Below are positions 1 through 9,414 of a stretch of 64,000 nucleotides of DNA, piece by piece. The notes beneath the pieces are model-generated. The model searched no databases, was not told the origin of the DNA, and saw only the letters and a list, made by a program, of their open reading frames with translations. Position 1 is the stretch's first letter. Each line of letters begins with the position of its first letter. The stretch comes from Methylorubrum salsuginis (GTDB taxonomy: Bacteria; Pseudomonadota; Alphaproteobacteria; Rhizobiales; Beijerinckiaceae): contig NZ_FOSV01000018.1 of the NCBI RefSeq assembly GCF_900114375.1, positions 36,726 through 100,725 of the forward strand, read 5' to 3'. A program made the translations under genes and the position numbers.

Positions 1-960
1 GGATTGGAAGGTGTTGTCCGAGGCCGCCAGGAAATCGTTGAGTGCCTGAACGCAGCGCGGCGAGAGGCGATCGGGCCCCGCTCGGCGCTCGGCTATCGCT
101 TTGGCAAAATGTGCCTTCAAATCGGCGGCTGCGGACAGCTGTCGCAGCACCTCGCCGATGGTCAGCGGCAAGCCGGGCGTCTCGGCGACGTAGCCGCCGA
201 TCGCGATGAAGGCGGCCCGCGCCGACTGGTGCCAGAACGGATCGGTCCCGGTCTCGGCCGGAAACAGCATGGTCGCGATGCGCTGCAGGTCGTCGTAGCG
301 GTCACCGGAGTCCCGGCGCACGACAGAAAGCGGATTGTACCGCGCGGTGCGGCCCTCCTCGTCGAAGGGATCGAACAGGTAGACCTCCTGCCCGTGCGCG
401 GCGCGAAAGCCCGCCGTGCGCTCCCAATTCTCGCGCTTCACGTCGAGGCAGACGACGGAGTCCGGCCAGTTGAGCAGGTTCGGGATCACGAGCCCGACGC
501 CCTTACCGGAGCGGGTGGGGGCGTAACCGATCACGTGTTCGGTGCCGCCGAAGCACAGGTAGCGCCCATCCTTTGCGCCGAGCAGCAGGCCGCTCCCGGC
601 GCGCAGGCCGTCCGCCCGGATCTCTCGTTCAGTCGCGAAGCGCGCCCGCCCGTGCAGCGGCGGCGGGCGGACGCGGACGGCGGCGCCGAGCCCGAACAGA
701 AAGACCAGCCCGGTACCGAGCAGGCTCAGGCGCATCCAGCGCGCCACCCGCGGATCGTGTCCGTAAAGCGTGCCGTACTCGATCACCGACATCCAGTGCA
801 GGCCGCCGTCGTGGACCCGCAGACCGAGCAGGAGCACATTCGAGGCGACGAACAGGTAGACGGCCGCCAGGAGGCCGAGCGCCACCATCGACAGCCCGAT
901 CCTGGCAGGCCAGCCGAGGCTCGGGCTAAGCGGGAGGCCGACGCTTGGCGAGCGGGTCAT
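1..960 (-). CDS. virD4: VirD4/TraG-family type IV coupling protein, N-terminal part (cut by window edge)
   Basis: This is the inner-membrane ATPase that brings the substrate DNA-protein complex to the secretion channel. Only about the first 320 residues are inside the window. Two hydrophobic segments lie near the N terminus (about residues 15-40 and 70-90), followed by the Walker A region TRSGKG within GYAPTRSGKGVGLVIPN near residue 185, which is typical of TraG/VirD4. The ATG at 960 lies inside the 3' end of virB11 (35-base overlap), so the gene is the last visible member of the virB operon. The C-terminal half with Walker B is not visible, so intactness cannot be judged. Confidence 0.9.
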   Translation of the reverse strand, partial: MTRSPSVGLPLSPSLGWPARIGLSMVALGLLAAVYLFVASNVLLLGLRVHDGGLHWMSVIEYGTLYGHDPRVARWMRLSLLGTGLVFLFGLGAAVRVRPPPLHGRARFATEREIRADGLRAGSGLLLGAKDGRYLCFGGTEHVIGYAPTRSGKGVGLVIPNLLNWPDSVVCLDVKRENWERTAGFRAAHGQEVYLFDPFDEEGRTARYNPLSVVRRDSGDRYDDLQRIATMLFPAETGTDPFWHQSARAAFIAIGGYVAETPGLPLTIGEVLRQLSAAADLKAHFAKAIAERRAGPDRLSPRCVQALNDFLAASDNTFQS

Positions 961-2014
961 AATAGACCTCCGAAATCCTGTAGCGTCCGCCCTGGCGGGC
1001 CATCTGCACCACGATGTCAATCGAGTGGTGCAGGAGATGCCGGATATCGCGGCGGGCCAGGTCCCGCCCCTCCGCACTCTCCTTGACGAGGAGGGTGAGC
1101 TGCTCGAACGCCAGGGTGGCGGAATCGGCGTGGATCGTCGTGATCGAGCCGGGATGGCCGGAATTGACGTTGCGCAGATAGTAGAAGGCCGTCCCGTCGC
1201 GCAGCTCCTGCAGCAGGATGCGGTCGGGTCGCATGCGCAGGCACGCCTCCAACAGCTCGCGCGGTCCGGTCCGGGCGAGCCCGTGTCCGTCCTTCGCGTA
1301 GAGGAGACGGACGTGGTTGGCGTGCGGCACGCTCAGTTCCGGCGTGTCCTCGATCGTGAGGATGCGCTCGTCGGCCGGAATGCAGCCGACCAGACCCTTG
1401 GCCAGGGTCGTCTTGCCGGAACCGGTCGCGCCGGAGATCAGGATGTTGCGTCGGGCCTGAACCGCCCGCTCCAGGAAGAGGCGCCAGGCGCCGGCTTCCT
1501 GCAGGCCCACCAGTTCGCACTCGGCTTCGGACAGGGCTCCGTCCGATCGGCGGACATCCGCGAAGAGGTTCTCGCGCTCGAAGGCCTCGAGCGTTAGGAT
1601 GGAGCGCGCCACCTTTCGAATGGTCAGGCTGAGGGTGCCGTGCGGCACGGCAGGCGGAACAACGATCTGGCAGCGCTCGCCGCCCGGCAGCACGGTGGAG
1701 ACGATCGGCTGATCGGGCGAGATGTCCTGCTTCGTGAACGCGGCAGCCGCGAGCGCGAGGTGGCTTAAATGGTCCTCGGTCAGGGCCGGTGCGTCGTGGC
1801 GGCACCAGCCCGCCGGGCCCTCCACGAAGAGTTCGCCGGGTCGGTTGACGACGATCTCGGTCAACTGCGCATCGCCGAGGAAGACGGCGAAGGGCGCGAG
1901 ATAGCAGTCGAGCACACGCCGTTCCGCGCTCGGGGGCGCCTGGCTGGATCGCGGCCCGCTTCGCCCCGGATCGTCGGCCCAGGACAAGCGATCCGCGCCG
2001 GACCCGCAGCTCAT
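926..2014 (-). CDS. virB11: VirB11 secretion ATPase
   Basis: This is the hexameric cytoplasmic ATPase at the base of the type IV secretion channel. The protein is about 362 residues, the usual VirB11 size. The N-terminal domain carries VNRPGELFVEG, and the C-terminal RecA-like domain has Walker A GATGSGKTT near residues 193-201, the Asp box (TIEDTPEL) and the His box region (GHPGSITTIHAD). The start was chosen as the ATG at 2014 because it overlaps the virB10 stop as ATGA and gives the family-typical length; a longer open frame extends upstream inside virB10 but has no family support. Confidence 0.95.
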   Translation of the reverse strand: MSCGSGADRLSWADDPGRSGPRSSQAPPSAERRVLDCYLAPFAVFLGDAQLTEIVVNRPGELFVEGPAGWCRHDAPALTEDHLSHLALAAAAFTKQDISPDQPIVSTVLPGGERCQIVVPPAVPHGTLSLTIRKVARSILTLEAFERENLFADVRRSDGALSEAECELVGLQEAGAWRLFLERAVQARRNILISGATGSGKTTLAKGLVGCIPADERILTIEDTPELSVPHANHVRLLYAKDGHGLARTGPRELLEACLRMRPDRILLQELRDGTAFYYLRNVNSGHPGSITTIHADSATLAFEQLTLLVKESAEGRDLARRDIRHLLHHSIDIVVQMARQGGRYRISEVYYDPLAKRRPPA

Positions 2015-3168
2015 GGTTTGAAGACCGGCCCGCGCGGGCGAAGGCCCGCGGCCCGGTCGAGCGCATCGGTGCGGGATCCGGTCAGACGCAGACCGTAGAC
2101 GGACGAGAAATCGAGATCGCGGGCGACGAAGATCGAGAGCCGCTCGCCCTGGTTCTTCGTCAGGGTCGGCGGGATGTTGATCGAATTCTCGGTGGCGATC
2201 GCGGCCGCGGACTGCCCGCCGCGCTGGACCGTGTTGATCTGCACGCCGCCATCGGAAAACTGCTGGCCCGCGAATTGTCCGGCATCGCCGACCACGGACA
2301 GCAGCAGGGCGCCGCCGAAGCGCTCCATGAAGTGGTTGTCGATCTCGCCATCGACCCCCGCCCGCCCGAGGGCGTCGGTCGCCGGCGAGGCGAGCGTTAC
2401 GACCACGCCGGTCGGCGTTTTCGCGCGGCTCCACAGCACGAACATCCGCGACGCACCGCGGCGGACGCCACCGCGATACTCGCCCACGACCTGCGTGCCC
2501 TTCTCCATGAGAACGACGTGACCGTTGTCGCTCAGCACGTCGCGGCTGATCACGCAGGAGACGAAGCCGGCCACGTCCGACGACATGGCGGTCTCGAGCG
2601 TGCAGGGGATGGCCGTCCCCTGGGCAACCAGGAGGTTTCGGTCGGGCAGGCGTGCGGCCCGGACGCCCTCGATCACCGTCGGTCTCAGGCGGTCGTTCAG
2701 CTCATTGCGCGGCTCGGGGAGCCCGTCGCCGAGCGCGAGGTTTCTCGCCCCGCTCGGATCGATGCCCTCTCCGCCGCGCGATCCGGCTCTCGCCTGCGGC
2801 GGTCGATTGTAGACGAGCACCGGCGCTCGCCGGCTGCTCTCGAGGAGATCGTCCGACGGGGGACGGTCGAGCCGCTGAGGCAGGGGCGGCGACGGTGGCA
2901 GCGCCGCGGTTTGGGCGGGCTCCGTCGGCGGTTCGCGCGGACGCTCGAAGGTGCCGTTCACCGAAATGGTCGGCGTCGTGCGCGCCTGTGCCGGTGCGGG
3001 CTCACGCTTCCAACTGGCCCAGAGCAATCCCCCGCAGAGCGTCACGAGCGCGACCGTCCCGATCACCTTGCGGGCCGTTCCGGGCCGAGCTTGACTGACC
3101 CCGGTGACCGGCGTGATCGTACGATCCGTCCCCTCCAGACCGGAAGCGTGCGGCGTGTCGGGTGTCAT
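2011..3168 (-). CDS. virB10: VirB10/TrbI-family channel protein
   Basis: VirB10 spans the periplasm and forms the core complex with VirB7 and VirB9. The 385-residue protein has a short cytoplasmic N terminus, one membrane segment near residues 34-53, a proline-rich linker (about 60-140) and a C-terminal beta-barrel domain that includes LLVAQGTAIPCTLETA and KGTQVVGEYRGG, both characteristic of the family. It overlaps virB9 upstream by 4 bases and virB11 downstream by 4 bases, which points to translational coupling through the operon. Confidence 0.95.
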   Translation of the reverse strand: MTPDTPHASGLEGTDRTITPVTGVSQARPGTARKVIGTVALVTLCGGLLWASWKREPAPAQARTTPTISVNGTFERPREPPTEPAQTAALPPSPPLPQRLDRPPSDDLLESSRRAPVLVYNRPPQARAGSRGGEGIDPSGARNLALGDGLPEPRNELNDRLRPTVIEGVRAARLPDRNLLVAQGTAIPCTLETAMSSDVAGFVSCVISRDVLSDNGHVVLMEKGTQVVGEYRGGVRRGASRMFVLWSRAKTPTGVVVTLASPATDALGRAGVDGEIDNHFMERFGGALLLSVVGDAGQFAGQQFSDGGVQINTVQRGGQSAAAIATENSINIPPTLTKNQGERLSIFVARDLDFSSVYGLRLTGSRTDALDRAAGLRPRGPVFKP

Positions 3169-4046
3169 GGCGTGCCTCCCGTGCTGCGGATCGGTCGGCG
3201 GACGGTGCGCATGACGGCCGGGCTGGTCGTGCGCGTGCCGTGATTGACCCCGACCGGGTCGAAGGCCTCGTTGAACAGGCAGGTCACCTGTGCCCCCTGG
3301 CGCAGCCGCAGCTCGCGTCCGATCGCGTGCACGACCACGAATTCCCCGCGCACGTCCTTGGGCACCAAGCTCTCGCTGCCGTCGCTCGCGACGAGATAGA
3401 CAGCCGGCATCTCGCGGTTGCCTTCGAAGCGCAGGAAGGTCTCCTGGCCATCGTCGTAGACGCCGTCGGGCTCGAGCGTCGCGGCGCCTTGGGCGGAGTA
3501 GCGCCAGTTCCTCGGTCCCGCCGTGTCCGAGGCTGCGAAGGTCTGCTCGATCGCACCCGCCTCCGCCGCCGAGCGGCGCAGCGCCGCTTCGGTCCGCCGG
3601 AGCTCCGCCTCATCGCCGGGATAGGCGAACCGAACCGCGAAGTAGCTGTCCGAGAGCGAGCCGTCGCTGATCGAGAGTTCGAACTGGTAGGACCGTTTGC
3701 GGCCGTCGCGGCGCGTGGTCACCACCTGCAGATTGGTGGCAGGATGCCGCTCGCGGGGTTTCAGGAACAGGATGTTGCCGGCTGGCGCGATCTCCCAGGA
3801 TACGGAATCGCCAATCGCGACATGGGCGATCTCCTCGCCCTCGGCGAACATCACCTGGGTCGAGGCGCGGATCACGCCGTTGATCTTCACGACGTTGGCC
3901 GGATCGTAGACGACAGTGCGCATCCGGGCATCGCGGTTGCCCGCTTGTGGATTCTGCAGCGCTTGCGCGGGCCAGGCGGCGCCCGCGAGCAGGATACTCA
4001 ACATCCCGGCCCGAGCCAGGCATGCGGAACTCGAACGCGCGCTCAT
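3165..4046 (-). CDS. virB9: VirB9/TrbG-family outer-membrane core protein
   Basis: VirB9 is the periplasmic/outer-membrane partner of VirB7 and VirB10 in the secretion core. The 293-residue protein begins with a signal peptide (hydrophobic stretch ending WPAQA near residue 28). It carries family motifs such as DARMRTVVYDP near the mature N terminus and NWRYSAQG before the C-terminal domain that contacts VirB7. It overlaps virB8 and virB10 by a few bases on each side. The residue order and length match complete family members, and I see no damage. Confidence 0.93.
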   Translation of the reverse strand: MSARSSSACLARAGMLSILLAGAAWPAQALQNPQAGNRDARMRTVVYDPANVVKINGVIRASTQVMFAEGEEIAHVAIGDSVSWEIAPAGNILFLKPRERHPATNLQVVTTRRDGRKRSYQFELSISDGSLSDSYFAVRFAYPGDEAELRRTEAALRRSAAEAGAIEQTFAASDTAGPRNWRYSAQGAATLEPDGVYDDGQETFLRFEGNREMPAVYLVASDGSESLVPKDVRGEFVVVHAIGRELRLRQGAQVTCLFNEAFDPVGVNHGTRTTSPAVMRTVRRPIRSTGGTP

Positions 4047-4717
4047 GGGGTCACCTCCGGATCCGAGCGGTATTCCGAGACCAGAAAGCCGAGCGGATTG
4101 ACGAGGCGGTCGCCCGTCGACATTCGCGCCTTGGTCTCGAAGCCGAAGGCAAGGGTGGCGATCCAGTGCGAGGTCTTCGTCTCGTCGCCGCGCCGGCTCT
4201 CGCGCAGGTAGCGCACCGAGGCGAGATGCGGCCCGATCAGCGAGATCGCCTTGATGCGGATCGTGGAGACGCCGGACGGGCCGAAGGCCACCTGGGGGCT
4301 GTCCGGGTTCGATCCACGATAGAGGCTCGCGAAGCGCGCCTGCTCCGGCGCGCTCGAGAGCAGCGACACCGTCCGGAAGTTCAGGGGCGCCTCGACGAAG
4401 CTGTAGCCTTCGCGTACCCGCACGTACTGAGCGAGGAAATACTTCGTGACGGCCTCGTCATAGGTCATTGTGGTCGCGTCGACGCCCGAGACGACGTCGA
4501 CGATCCCCGTGGCGTTGTCGACGCGCACGACGAAGGGCTCCACGCTCTTCAGGGGGCTGAGCGCGGCGACGGCGCCGACGGCGACGGTCGAGAGCGCGCA
4601 GGCCGCCGCCGCCACACTCCACGCCAATCGCTTCGACCGCTCGGCCATGGCGAGGCGGTCGTCCTCCCAGAGCCGGGCGCGCGCGAAGTAGGTCTTGAGG
4701 TCTGCCGCCTCAACCAT
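4043..4717 (-). CDS. virB8: VirB8-family assembly protein
   Basis: VirB8 is a bitopic inner-membrane protein that nucleates assembly of the secretion channel. The 224 residues show a cytoplasmic N terminus (about 1-30), one membrane segment (about 31-53, Ala/Val rich) and a periplasmic NTF2-like domain containing YVRVREGY and a late NPLGFLV segment that is common in VirB8. The gene overlaps virB7 upstream by 8 bases and virB9 downstream by 4 bases. Confidence 0.93.
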   Translation of the reverse strand: MVEAADLKTYFARARLWEDDRLAMAERSKRLAWSVAAAACALSTVAVGAVAALSPLKSVEPFVVRVDNATGIVDVVSGVDATTMTYDEAVTKYFLAQYVRVREGYSFVEAPLNFRTVSLLSSAPEQARFASLYRGSNPDSPQVAFGPSGVSTIRIKAISLIGPHLASVRYLRESRRGDETKTSHWIATLAFGFETKARMSTGDRLVNPLGFLVSEYRSDPEVTP

Positions 4718-5039
4718 GGTCGATCCTCCCGACGCAGGGCCGGAGCGAACCGGCCAGATCGAAGGCGGGCCGCTGCCGCGGTGCCAGCGCTCCGACCTTG
4801 CGGACCGCTGGCCTCGGCGATCCGGTTGGACGTGCCTCCGGCGCGGGATCCGTCGCGCTCACGACCGGCCCCGGGCGTGCTGTCCCCGGCCGCGCGGCCT
4901 CCCAATCCCACATCGAACGATTGAGCGGCCGGCGCGCACCCCCGTCGCAGCTCGGCGCCGGCGTCGGTCCCAGCACGGAGGTGCAGCCTCCCAGCCCGGT
5001 CGCCGCAGCGACCAGGATCAGCAACGCAATCCGATCCAT
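4710..5039 (-). CDS. virB7: VirB7-position lipoprotein
   Basis: The product is a small lipoprotein in the position that virB7 occupies between virB6 and virB8. The signal sequence ends in a lipobox (LGGC, acylated Cys19). The remaining about 90 residues are Pro/Arg/Ala rich with no recognisable domain. At 109 residues it is longer than classical VirB7 (about 45-60), so the assignment rests on position and lipobox rather than sequence similarity. It overlaps the virB8 start by 8 bases. An unrelated operon lipoprotein replacing VirB7 is the alternative. Confidence 0.65.
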   Translation of the reverse strand: MDRIALLILVAAATGLGGCTSVLGPTPAPSCDGGARRPLNRSMWDWEAARPGTARPGPVVSATDPAPEARPTGSPRPAVRKVGALAPRQRPAFDLAGSLRPCVGRIDHG

Positions 5040-5108
5040 GTTTCTATCCCCGTCCGTGGCCGACTGCGCCGCCGGCTGCTCTTGGCCGTCCCGATCCGGC
5101 TCGTCGGC

Positions 5109-6083
5109 TCATCGCCGCTCGATCGTGCCGCCCGCCCGACCCTTGCGGACGGCCGACACGGCGCGACCGGCCGCCGCGCGCGAACCGGCAAAGGCACCGA
5201 ATACCCCGGCCGTCCCGCCGGTCATGGCCACCGCCGTGAGCGCTCGGCTCATGGTGCGACCGGCCAGCGAGGCGCCGCCGCCCGCCAGCGCGCCGGCGAT
5301 CTCGGGCAACTGGAGCGCCACGTAAGCGGCGAGACCGAGCACGGCGCTGATGGCGACTGCGCCCACGATCAGTTCGCCCCCAGTGGTCGCGTTCGTTCCG
5401 TATTTGTCGACGAACTGGCTGACCGTCGTCAGCATCAGTCCGATCAGGGCGATGACGAGCACTTGCAGCACGACGAAGTTGACGAGCTGGCGGGTCCAGG
5501 CCTCGGCGAAGGGCCGAGTCACCTCGAACAGGGCGAGCGCCACGAAGATGGGCCCGAGCGCGACGACGAGACTGAGGCCGACCTTGGCGTAGAGCATGAC
5601 CGCAAATTGCAGGAAGCCGGCGGCCGCGGTGAACACCATCAGGATCGCGGCGATCAGCGCCGGCGCGATGTTGGTCAGGCCAGATTGTTCGTAGATCTGC
5701 GTGGCGACGCTGATGCCCTTGTTGAGCAACTGATCGAACGGCCGCCCCGAGCTCATGTTCAGACCAGAGCCGGCGATGCTGTTGCCGATCTCGCGCGGCA
5801 GCGTGTCGTTGAAGAGCGTGGTCACGTAGGCCTGGAAGGTGTCGGCGTTCGTGGCGAGGGTGACGATCGCTACCAGCCGCACCGAGCGCCAAGCGAAGTC
5901 CAGGACCGGCTCGCGCACGGCACCGCGCAGGATCGCGATGCCGTAGAGCACGATGTAGAGCATCAGCCCGACGCGCAGGGGGCCGGCCACGGCCGCGGTC
6001 AGGTTCGTCACCGAATCCGAGACGAAATGCGTGATCGGCGCCTCGAACTCGCGCAGAAAATCATCGAAGACCTGGATCGCCAT
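5109..6083 (-). CDS. virB6: VirB6/TrbL-family polytopic channel protein
   Basis: VirB6 is the polytopic inner-membrane component of the secretion channel. The 324-residue protein has about six hydrophobic segments, the strongest between residues 35-52, 140-165, 170-195, 215-240 and 255-280, and the family-typical GLSLVVALGPIFVALALF stretch. The tail after about 300 is basic and low in hydrophobicity. It starts 13 bases after the eexN stop and ends about 70 bases before the lipoprotein gene, the largest internal gap in this part of the operon. Confidence 0.92.
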   Translation of the reverse strand: MAIQVFDDFLREFEAPITHFVSDSVTNLTAAVAGPLRVGLMLYIVLYGIAILRGAVREPVLDFAWRSVRLVAIVTLATNADTFQAYVTTLFNDTLPREIGNSIAGSGLNMSSGRPFDQLLNKGISVATQIYEQSGLTNIAPALIAAILMVFTAAAGFLQFAVMLYAKVGLSLVVALGPIFVALALFEVTRPFAEAWTRQLVNFVVLQVLVIALIGLMLTTVSQFVDKYGTNATTGGELIVGAVAISAVLGLAAYVALQLPEIAGALAGGGASLAGRTMSRALTAVAMTGGTAGVFGAFAGSRAAAGRAVSAVRKGRAGGTIERR

Positions 6084-6095
6084 GACGGTCTCCCT

Positions 6096-6353
6096 TCAGC
6101 CTCTCAGACTACGAATGGCGCGCTCGCGCCCGAGCATCATCAGACGCTCCTTCGCTGCCCCTGCATTGCGACACTCGGCGTTCTGCCCGATGCCGCCGGG
6201 ATCGTTGCGGCACCGTCCCCAGGTCTCTTCGAGCCCCTGCGGATCCTCGAGGAATTCGAGCACGGTTCGGCTCTCGGGTCGGGCGGATCGATCGGAGCCG
6301 TCGCAGGCGGTGAGCCCGAGAAGCACCGAGAAGCCGAGAACGAGCACCCTCAT
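6096..6353 (-). CDS. eexN: EexN-family entry-exclusion lipoprotein
   Basis: EexN-type lipoproteins sit in conjugative virB operons and reduce redundant uptake of the same plasmid. The 85-residue protein has a short signal ending in a lipobox (LTAC, Cys17), followed by the family pattern EFLEDP, then a Cys-x-N-x-P-G block (RCRNDPG) and a second Cys in ECRNA. The ATG overlaps the virB5 stop as ATGA. Its place between virB5 and virB6 is the usual one. The presence of an exclusion protein supports a DNA-transfer rather than an effector-delivery role for this system. Confidence 0.8.
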   Translation of the reverse strand: MRVLVLGFSVLLGLTACDGSDRSARPESRTVLEFLEDPQGLEETWGRCRNDPGGIGQNAECRNAGAAKERLMMLGRERAIRSLRG

Positions 6354-7045
6354 CGAACGGCGGCCTTCATTTCGTCGACGAGCTGGCGACCGCGCTCGCG
6401 CTCGCGCTGGGCGTCCATGCCGCGCTGGGCGCGCTGAATCATTGCCAGGCCCTGAAGGCGCAGGACATCGTTCTGCAGCAAAGCCGACTCGGCCTGCAGA
6501 CGCGCCGAGAGGTCGGCGACGTCCTTTGCGCCGTGAGCCTGCCCGATTTGCCGCCGCAGCAGGTCGAGCTGGTCCACCCGCTTGGCTGCCGCGTCGTAGA
6601 CGGCCTCGCCGAGCGTGTGCGCCGTGCCGGTCCGGCGTGCGATGCGCTCGAGCTCCGCCGCGTAGAAGTCGTTGCCGGCGTTGGCGGTGTAGACCCGGTT
6701 CTTGGCAAGATAGCCGTTCAACGAGTCGGCGAAGTTCCCTGATCCCGACCCGGCGACCAGACTCTCGATCTGCGAAAACTCGGCCGGCAACGCTTTTCGC
6801 AGAGCCGGCGTATTCAGCAGTCCGGCAATCTCGCCTGCATCGGTGATCTTGTTGAAGGAGTCGTAGAGCCGCTTCGCCTCGGTCAACTGATCGGTCAGCG
6901 TCGTGATCTGCCGCTCCATCTGCCGGGCCTGTTCGACGAGCTTGGCCACGGCAGTCGGATCGTAGACGAGCTCGAAGGCTGGGATCGGCCCCGCCGTGCC
7001 GAGACTCACGACCAGGGTGATCGTCGCGACGACGGAGCGCCTCAT
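6350..7045 (-). CDS. virB5: VirB5-family minor pilin/adhesin
   Basis: VirB5 is a periplasmic, pilus-tip component. The 231-residue protein has a signal peptide (about residues 1-24) and then a largely alpha-helical, Gln/Leu/Arg-rich body with a long N-terminal helix (YDPTAVAKLVEQARQ region) and a C-terminal helix rich in Arg/Gln, as in the VirB5/TrbJ family. The ATG at 7045 overlaps the virB4 stop as ATGA, and the stop overlaps the eexN start as ATGA, so the start is well fixed. Confidence 0.88.
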   Translation of the reverse strand: MRRSVVATITLVVSLGTAGPIPAFELVYDPTAVAKLVEQARQMERQITTLTDQLTEAKRLYDSFNKITDAGEIAGLLNTPALRKALPAEFSQIESLVAGSGSGNFADSLNGYLAKNRVYTANAGNDFYAAELERIARRTGTAHTLGEAVYDAAAKRVDQLDLLRRQIGQAHGAKDVADLSARLQAESALLQNDVLRLQGLAMIQRAQRGMDAQRERERGRQLVDEMKAAVR

Positions 7046-9414
7046 GCCGAGTTCCTCTCTGCGTGAAAGACGGGCAGCCAGCGGGCGGGGTCGTCCCCGA
7101 CCCGCGCCCGGATGCGATCGAGCAGCGCGACCGTCACGGTGCGGCCGGACAGCACGGCGAGATGCGCGTCCTGCCCGGAGAGATCGAGCTCGGCGACGAC
7201 GGCGTGTCGGCCCTGCTTGACCAGGAAGCGCCGGCTCTCGTGGGACAGCTCTTCCTTGATCAGGGCGAACTCGCGCCGGCTCAGATGAAACCCGTCGACG
7301 TAGTCGGCGGCCTGACCGCGGGGATTCGGAAAGAACACTTGCGTCGCGCATTGCTCGACGATCGTGTGAGCGATCGGACTGGCCAATGCGTCGCGCGGGC
7401 TCTGCGTCGCGAACAGCATCACGCCGTTCTTCTTGCGGATCGTCTTCAGACCGTCGTTGGCCAAGCTCCGGAATGCGTCGTCGCCGAGAGCCTTCCAGAA
7501 CTCGTCGATGGCGATCAACAGGCGGCGACCGTCGAGAAGGGCTTCGACGCGATGGAAGAGCACCATCATGAGGGGCGTGCGCAGTTCGGGATCGTCGAGG
7601 ACGGCGGTCATGTCGAACCCGAGCGCGGGGGCGTCGAGGAGGAGCGCGTCCGCGTCGCCGTCGAGGGCCCAACCGAGCGGCCCCCCCTGACACCACCGTT
7701 CCAGCCGCGCGCCGATGCCGTCCGGATCGCGCTGGCCGAGGAAGACCCGCAAGGCCGCGAACGAGCGCTCGTGTTTTGGCAGATCGCGCAGCGCGCGCAG
7801 GCCCGCGTCGATCCGTGCCTCCTCCGTCGCGGAGAGCGGACGGCCCTCGGCCGTGACAAGGCGCCGGACGAGGCGTCCGAAAAAGCCGAGGTTCTCGGGC
7901 GTCAGGTCGAGTCGCTTCAAGGGGGCGAGGCCGGTCGGCCGGCCCGTCTTGAGGGTCAGGTAGGTTCCGCCCAGGGCCCGCAGCGCGAGCTCGGCGCCGC
8001 GATCCTTGTCGAACAGCACGAGTTGGCAGCCGAGCTTTTCGGCCTGGGCCAGCGCGAAGGTGACGAAGACGGTCTTGCCCGAGCCCGAGGGCCCGCAAAC
8101 GAAGGTGTTGCCGAGATCGCCGGCATGGAAGGCGAAGTGATAGGGCGCGCCGGAGGCCGTCTTCAGGCAGGCGACAGCCGCGCCCCAGTGCGTGCCCTCG
8201 GCGTGTCCGGTCGGGAAGGTGTGGAAGGGCGACAGGGCCGCGAAGTTGCGCGAGGTGATCGCGCCGGCCCGCGCGCGATACCGGAACAAGCCCGGCAACT
8301 GGGCCCAGTAGGCGGCCTCAAGGCCGAGATCCTCGCGTGCGACGACGGCGCCGGCCTCCGCAAGAAGGCGGCGTGCGCGGGCCATGGTCTCGGACAGGTG
8401 GCTCGGATCATCGGCACGCACGAGCACCGAGAGATGATGCTCGCCCATCACGAACCGACCGGATTCGAGGTCGTCGAGCGCAGTGTCGAGGCCCGCGACC
8501 TGGCTCGCGGCCGGATCGTTCGCGGAGAGCAGCTGATTCTGCTTTCGGGTCAGGACGGTCTTGGCCTCGGCCTTACCGAGGAAGGCGAAGGATTGGGTCG
8601 CGACCAGTTCCATCGGGGCGGAGAGCAGTCCGTCGAGCAGGCCCGGCTTGGTGGCGGCGGGATACTCCTTGAGGCCGAACATGCCGGCGAAGCTTGAGCG
8701 GCCGGCGCCGCGGATCTCCACGACCTCGCGACCGAAGACCAGTCGGTTGGTGTAGAGGGTTGGGCCGATCGGGCCGTTCACGAGCGGCACCGGCAGCCTC
8801 TCGCCGGAGACGAGTTCGTGCAGGAATTCGGCCGGCTGCGAGAACAGGAGGCCGGCCCGCTCCTCGAGCCCGAGCCGTCGCGGGGCGTAGGCGGCGAGCG
8901 CCGCCGTCAGGTCGCGCGTCGCGTCCTCGAGCTTCTTCAAACCGCTCGTCGCATCGCCACTGTCCCGCGAGCGCGCGCCTCCCAGTCGCGCCAGAAGGCT
9001 CGCGGCCCGCTCCGTCGGATCCCGGCCGGGATGCCAGACGAGACTGAGCGTCAGTTCGTTGCGGTAGAGATGCTGCTGCGTGAGCTGCGCACGATAGGCG
9101 ACGTCGAGCTCGCGTGCGAAGGGCGATCGGAAGGTGCCGGTCGGATAGTCCGCGCAGCGTCGGCGCACGATATGGCTCCAGAGCGCGAGGCGCTCGTCGG
9201 CCACGTTGCGCAGCGCCAAATTGAGCTTGGTGTGGAGATCGTTGAGTTCGGCCGGATCCGCGGTTTCGAAGGAGACGCCTTCGAGCCGCAGGCAGGTCAC
9301 GATGGCTCGCGTCGCCAAGCTGACGACGTGCTCGCTGACATGGTGCAGGTAGGGGAGGTGGGCCTCGGCCCCGACCTCGCGCGCCTTCACGCGCAGGGCG
9401 CGTCTGTCAGCCAT
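7042..9414 (-). CDS. virB4: VirB4/TrbE-family secretion ATPase
   Basis: This is the largest ATPase of the secretion machine, which works with VirB11 in pilus biogenesis and substrate transfer. The protein is about 790 residues. Walker A (CGPSGSGKT) lies near residues 440-448 and Walker B (LLIAIDEFW) near 626-634, followed by a TQSP motif typical of VirB4. The ATG at 9414 was chosen because it overlaps the virB3 stop by 8 bases and gives a family-like N terminus; the longer open frame upstream runs inside virB3. Confidence 0.95.
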   Translation of the reverse strand: MADRRALRVKAREVGAEAHLPYLHHVSEHVVSLATRAIVTCLRLEGVSFETADPAELNDLHTKLNLALRNVADERLALWSHIVRRRCADYPTGTFRSPFARELDVAYRAQLTQQHLYRNELTLSLVWHPGRDPTERAASLLARLGGARSRDSGDATSGLKKLEDATRDLTAALAAYAPRRLGLEERAGLLFSQPAEFLHELVSGERLPVPLVNGPIGPTLYTNRLVFGREVVEIRGAGRSSFAGMFGLKEYPAATKPGLLDGLLSAPMELVATQSFAFLGKAEAKTVLTRKQNQLLSANDPAASQVAGLDTALDDLESGRFVMGEHHLSVLVRADDPSHLSETMARARRLLAEAGAVVAREDLGLEAAYWAQLPGLFRYRARAGAITSRNFAALSPFHTFPTGHAEGTHWGAAVACLKTASGAPYHFAFHAGDLGNTFVCGPSGSGKTVFVTFALAQAEKLGCQLVLFDKDRGAELALRALGGTYLTLKTGRPTGLAPLKRLDLTPENLGFFGRLVRRLVTAEGRPLSATEEARIDAGLRALRDLPKHERSFAALRVFLGQRDPDGIGARLERWCQGGPLGWALDGDADALLLDAPALGFDMTAVLDDPELRTPLMMVLFHRVEALLDGRRLLIAIDEFWKALGDDAFRSLANDGLKTIRKKNGVMLFATQSPRDALASPIAHTIVEQCATQVFFPNPRGQAADYVDGFHLSRREFALIKEELSHESRRFLVKQGRHAVVAELDLSGQDAHLAVLSGRTVTVALLDRIRARVGDDPARWLPVFHAERNSA

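Noticed and set aside
4..1086. Long plus-strand open frame opposite virD4/virB11
   Set aside because: It is antisense to recognisable VirD4 and VirB11 sequence. High GC makes long antisense frames common, and the product resembles nothing.
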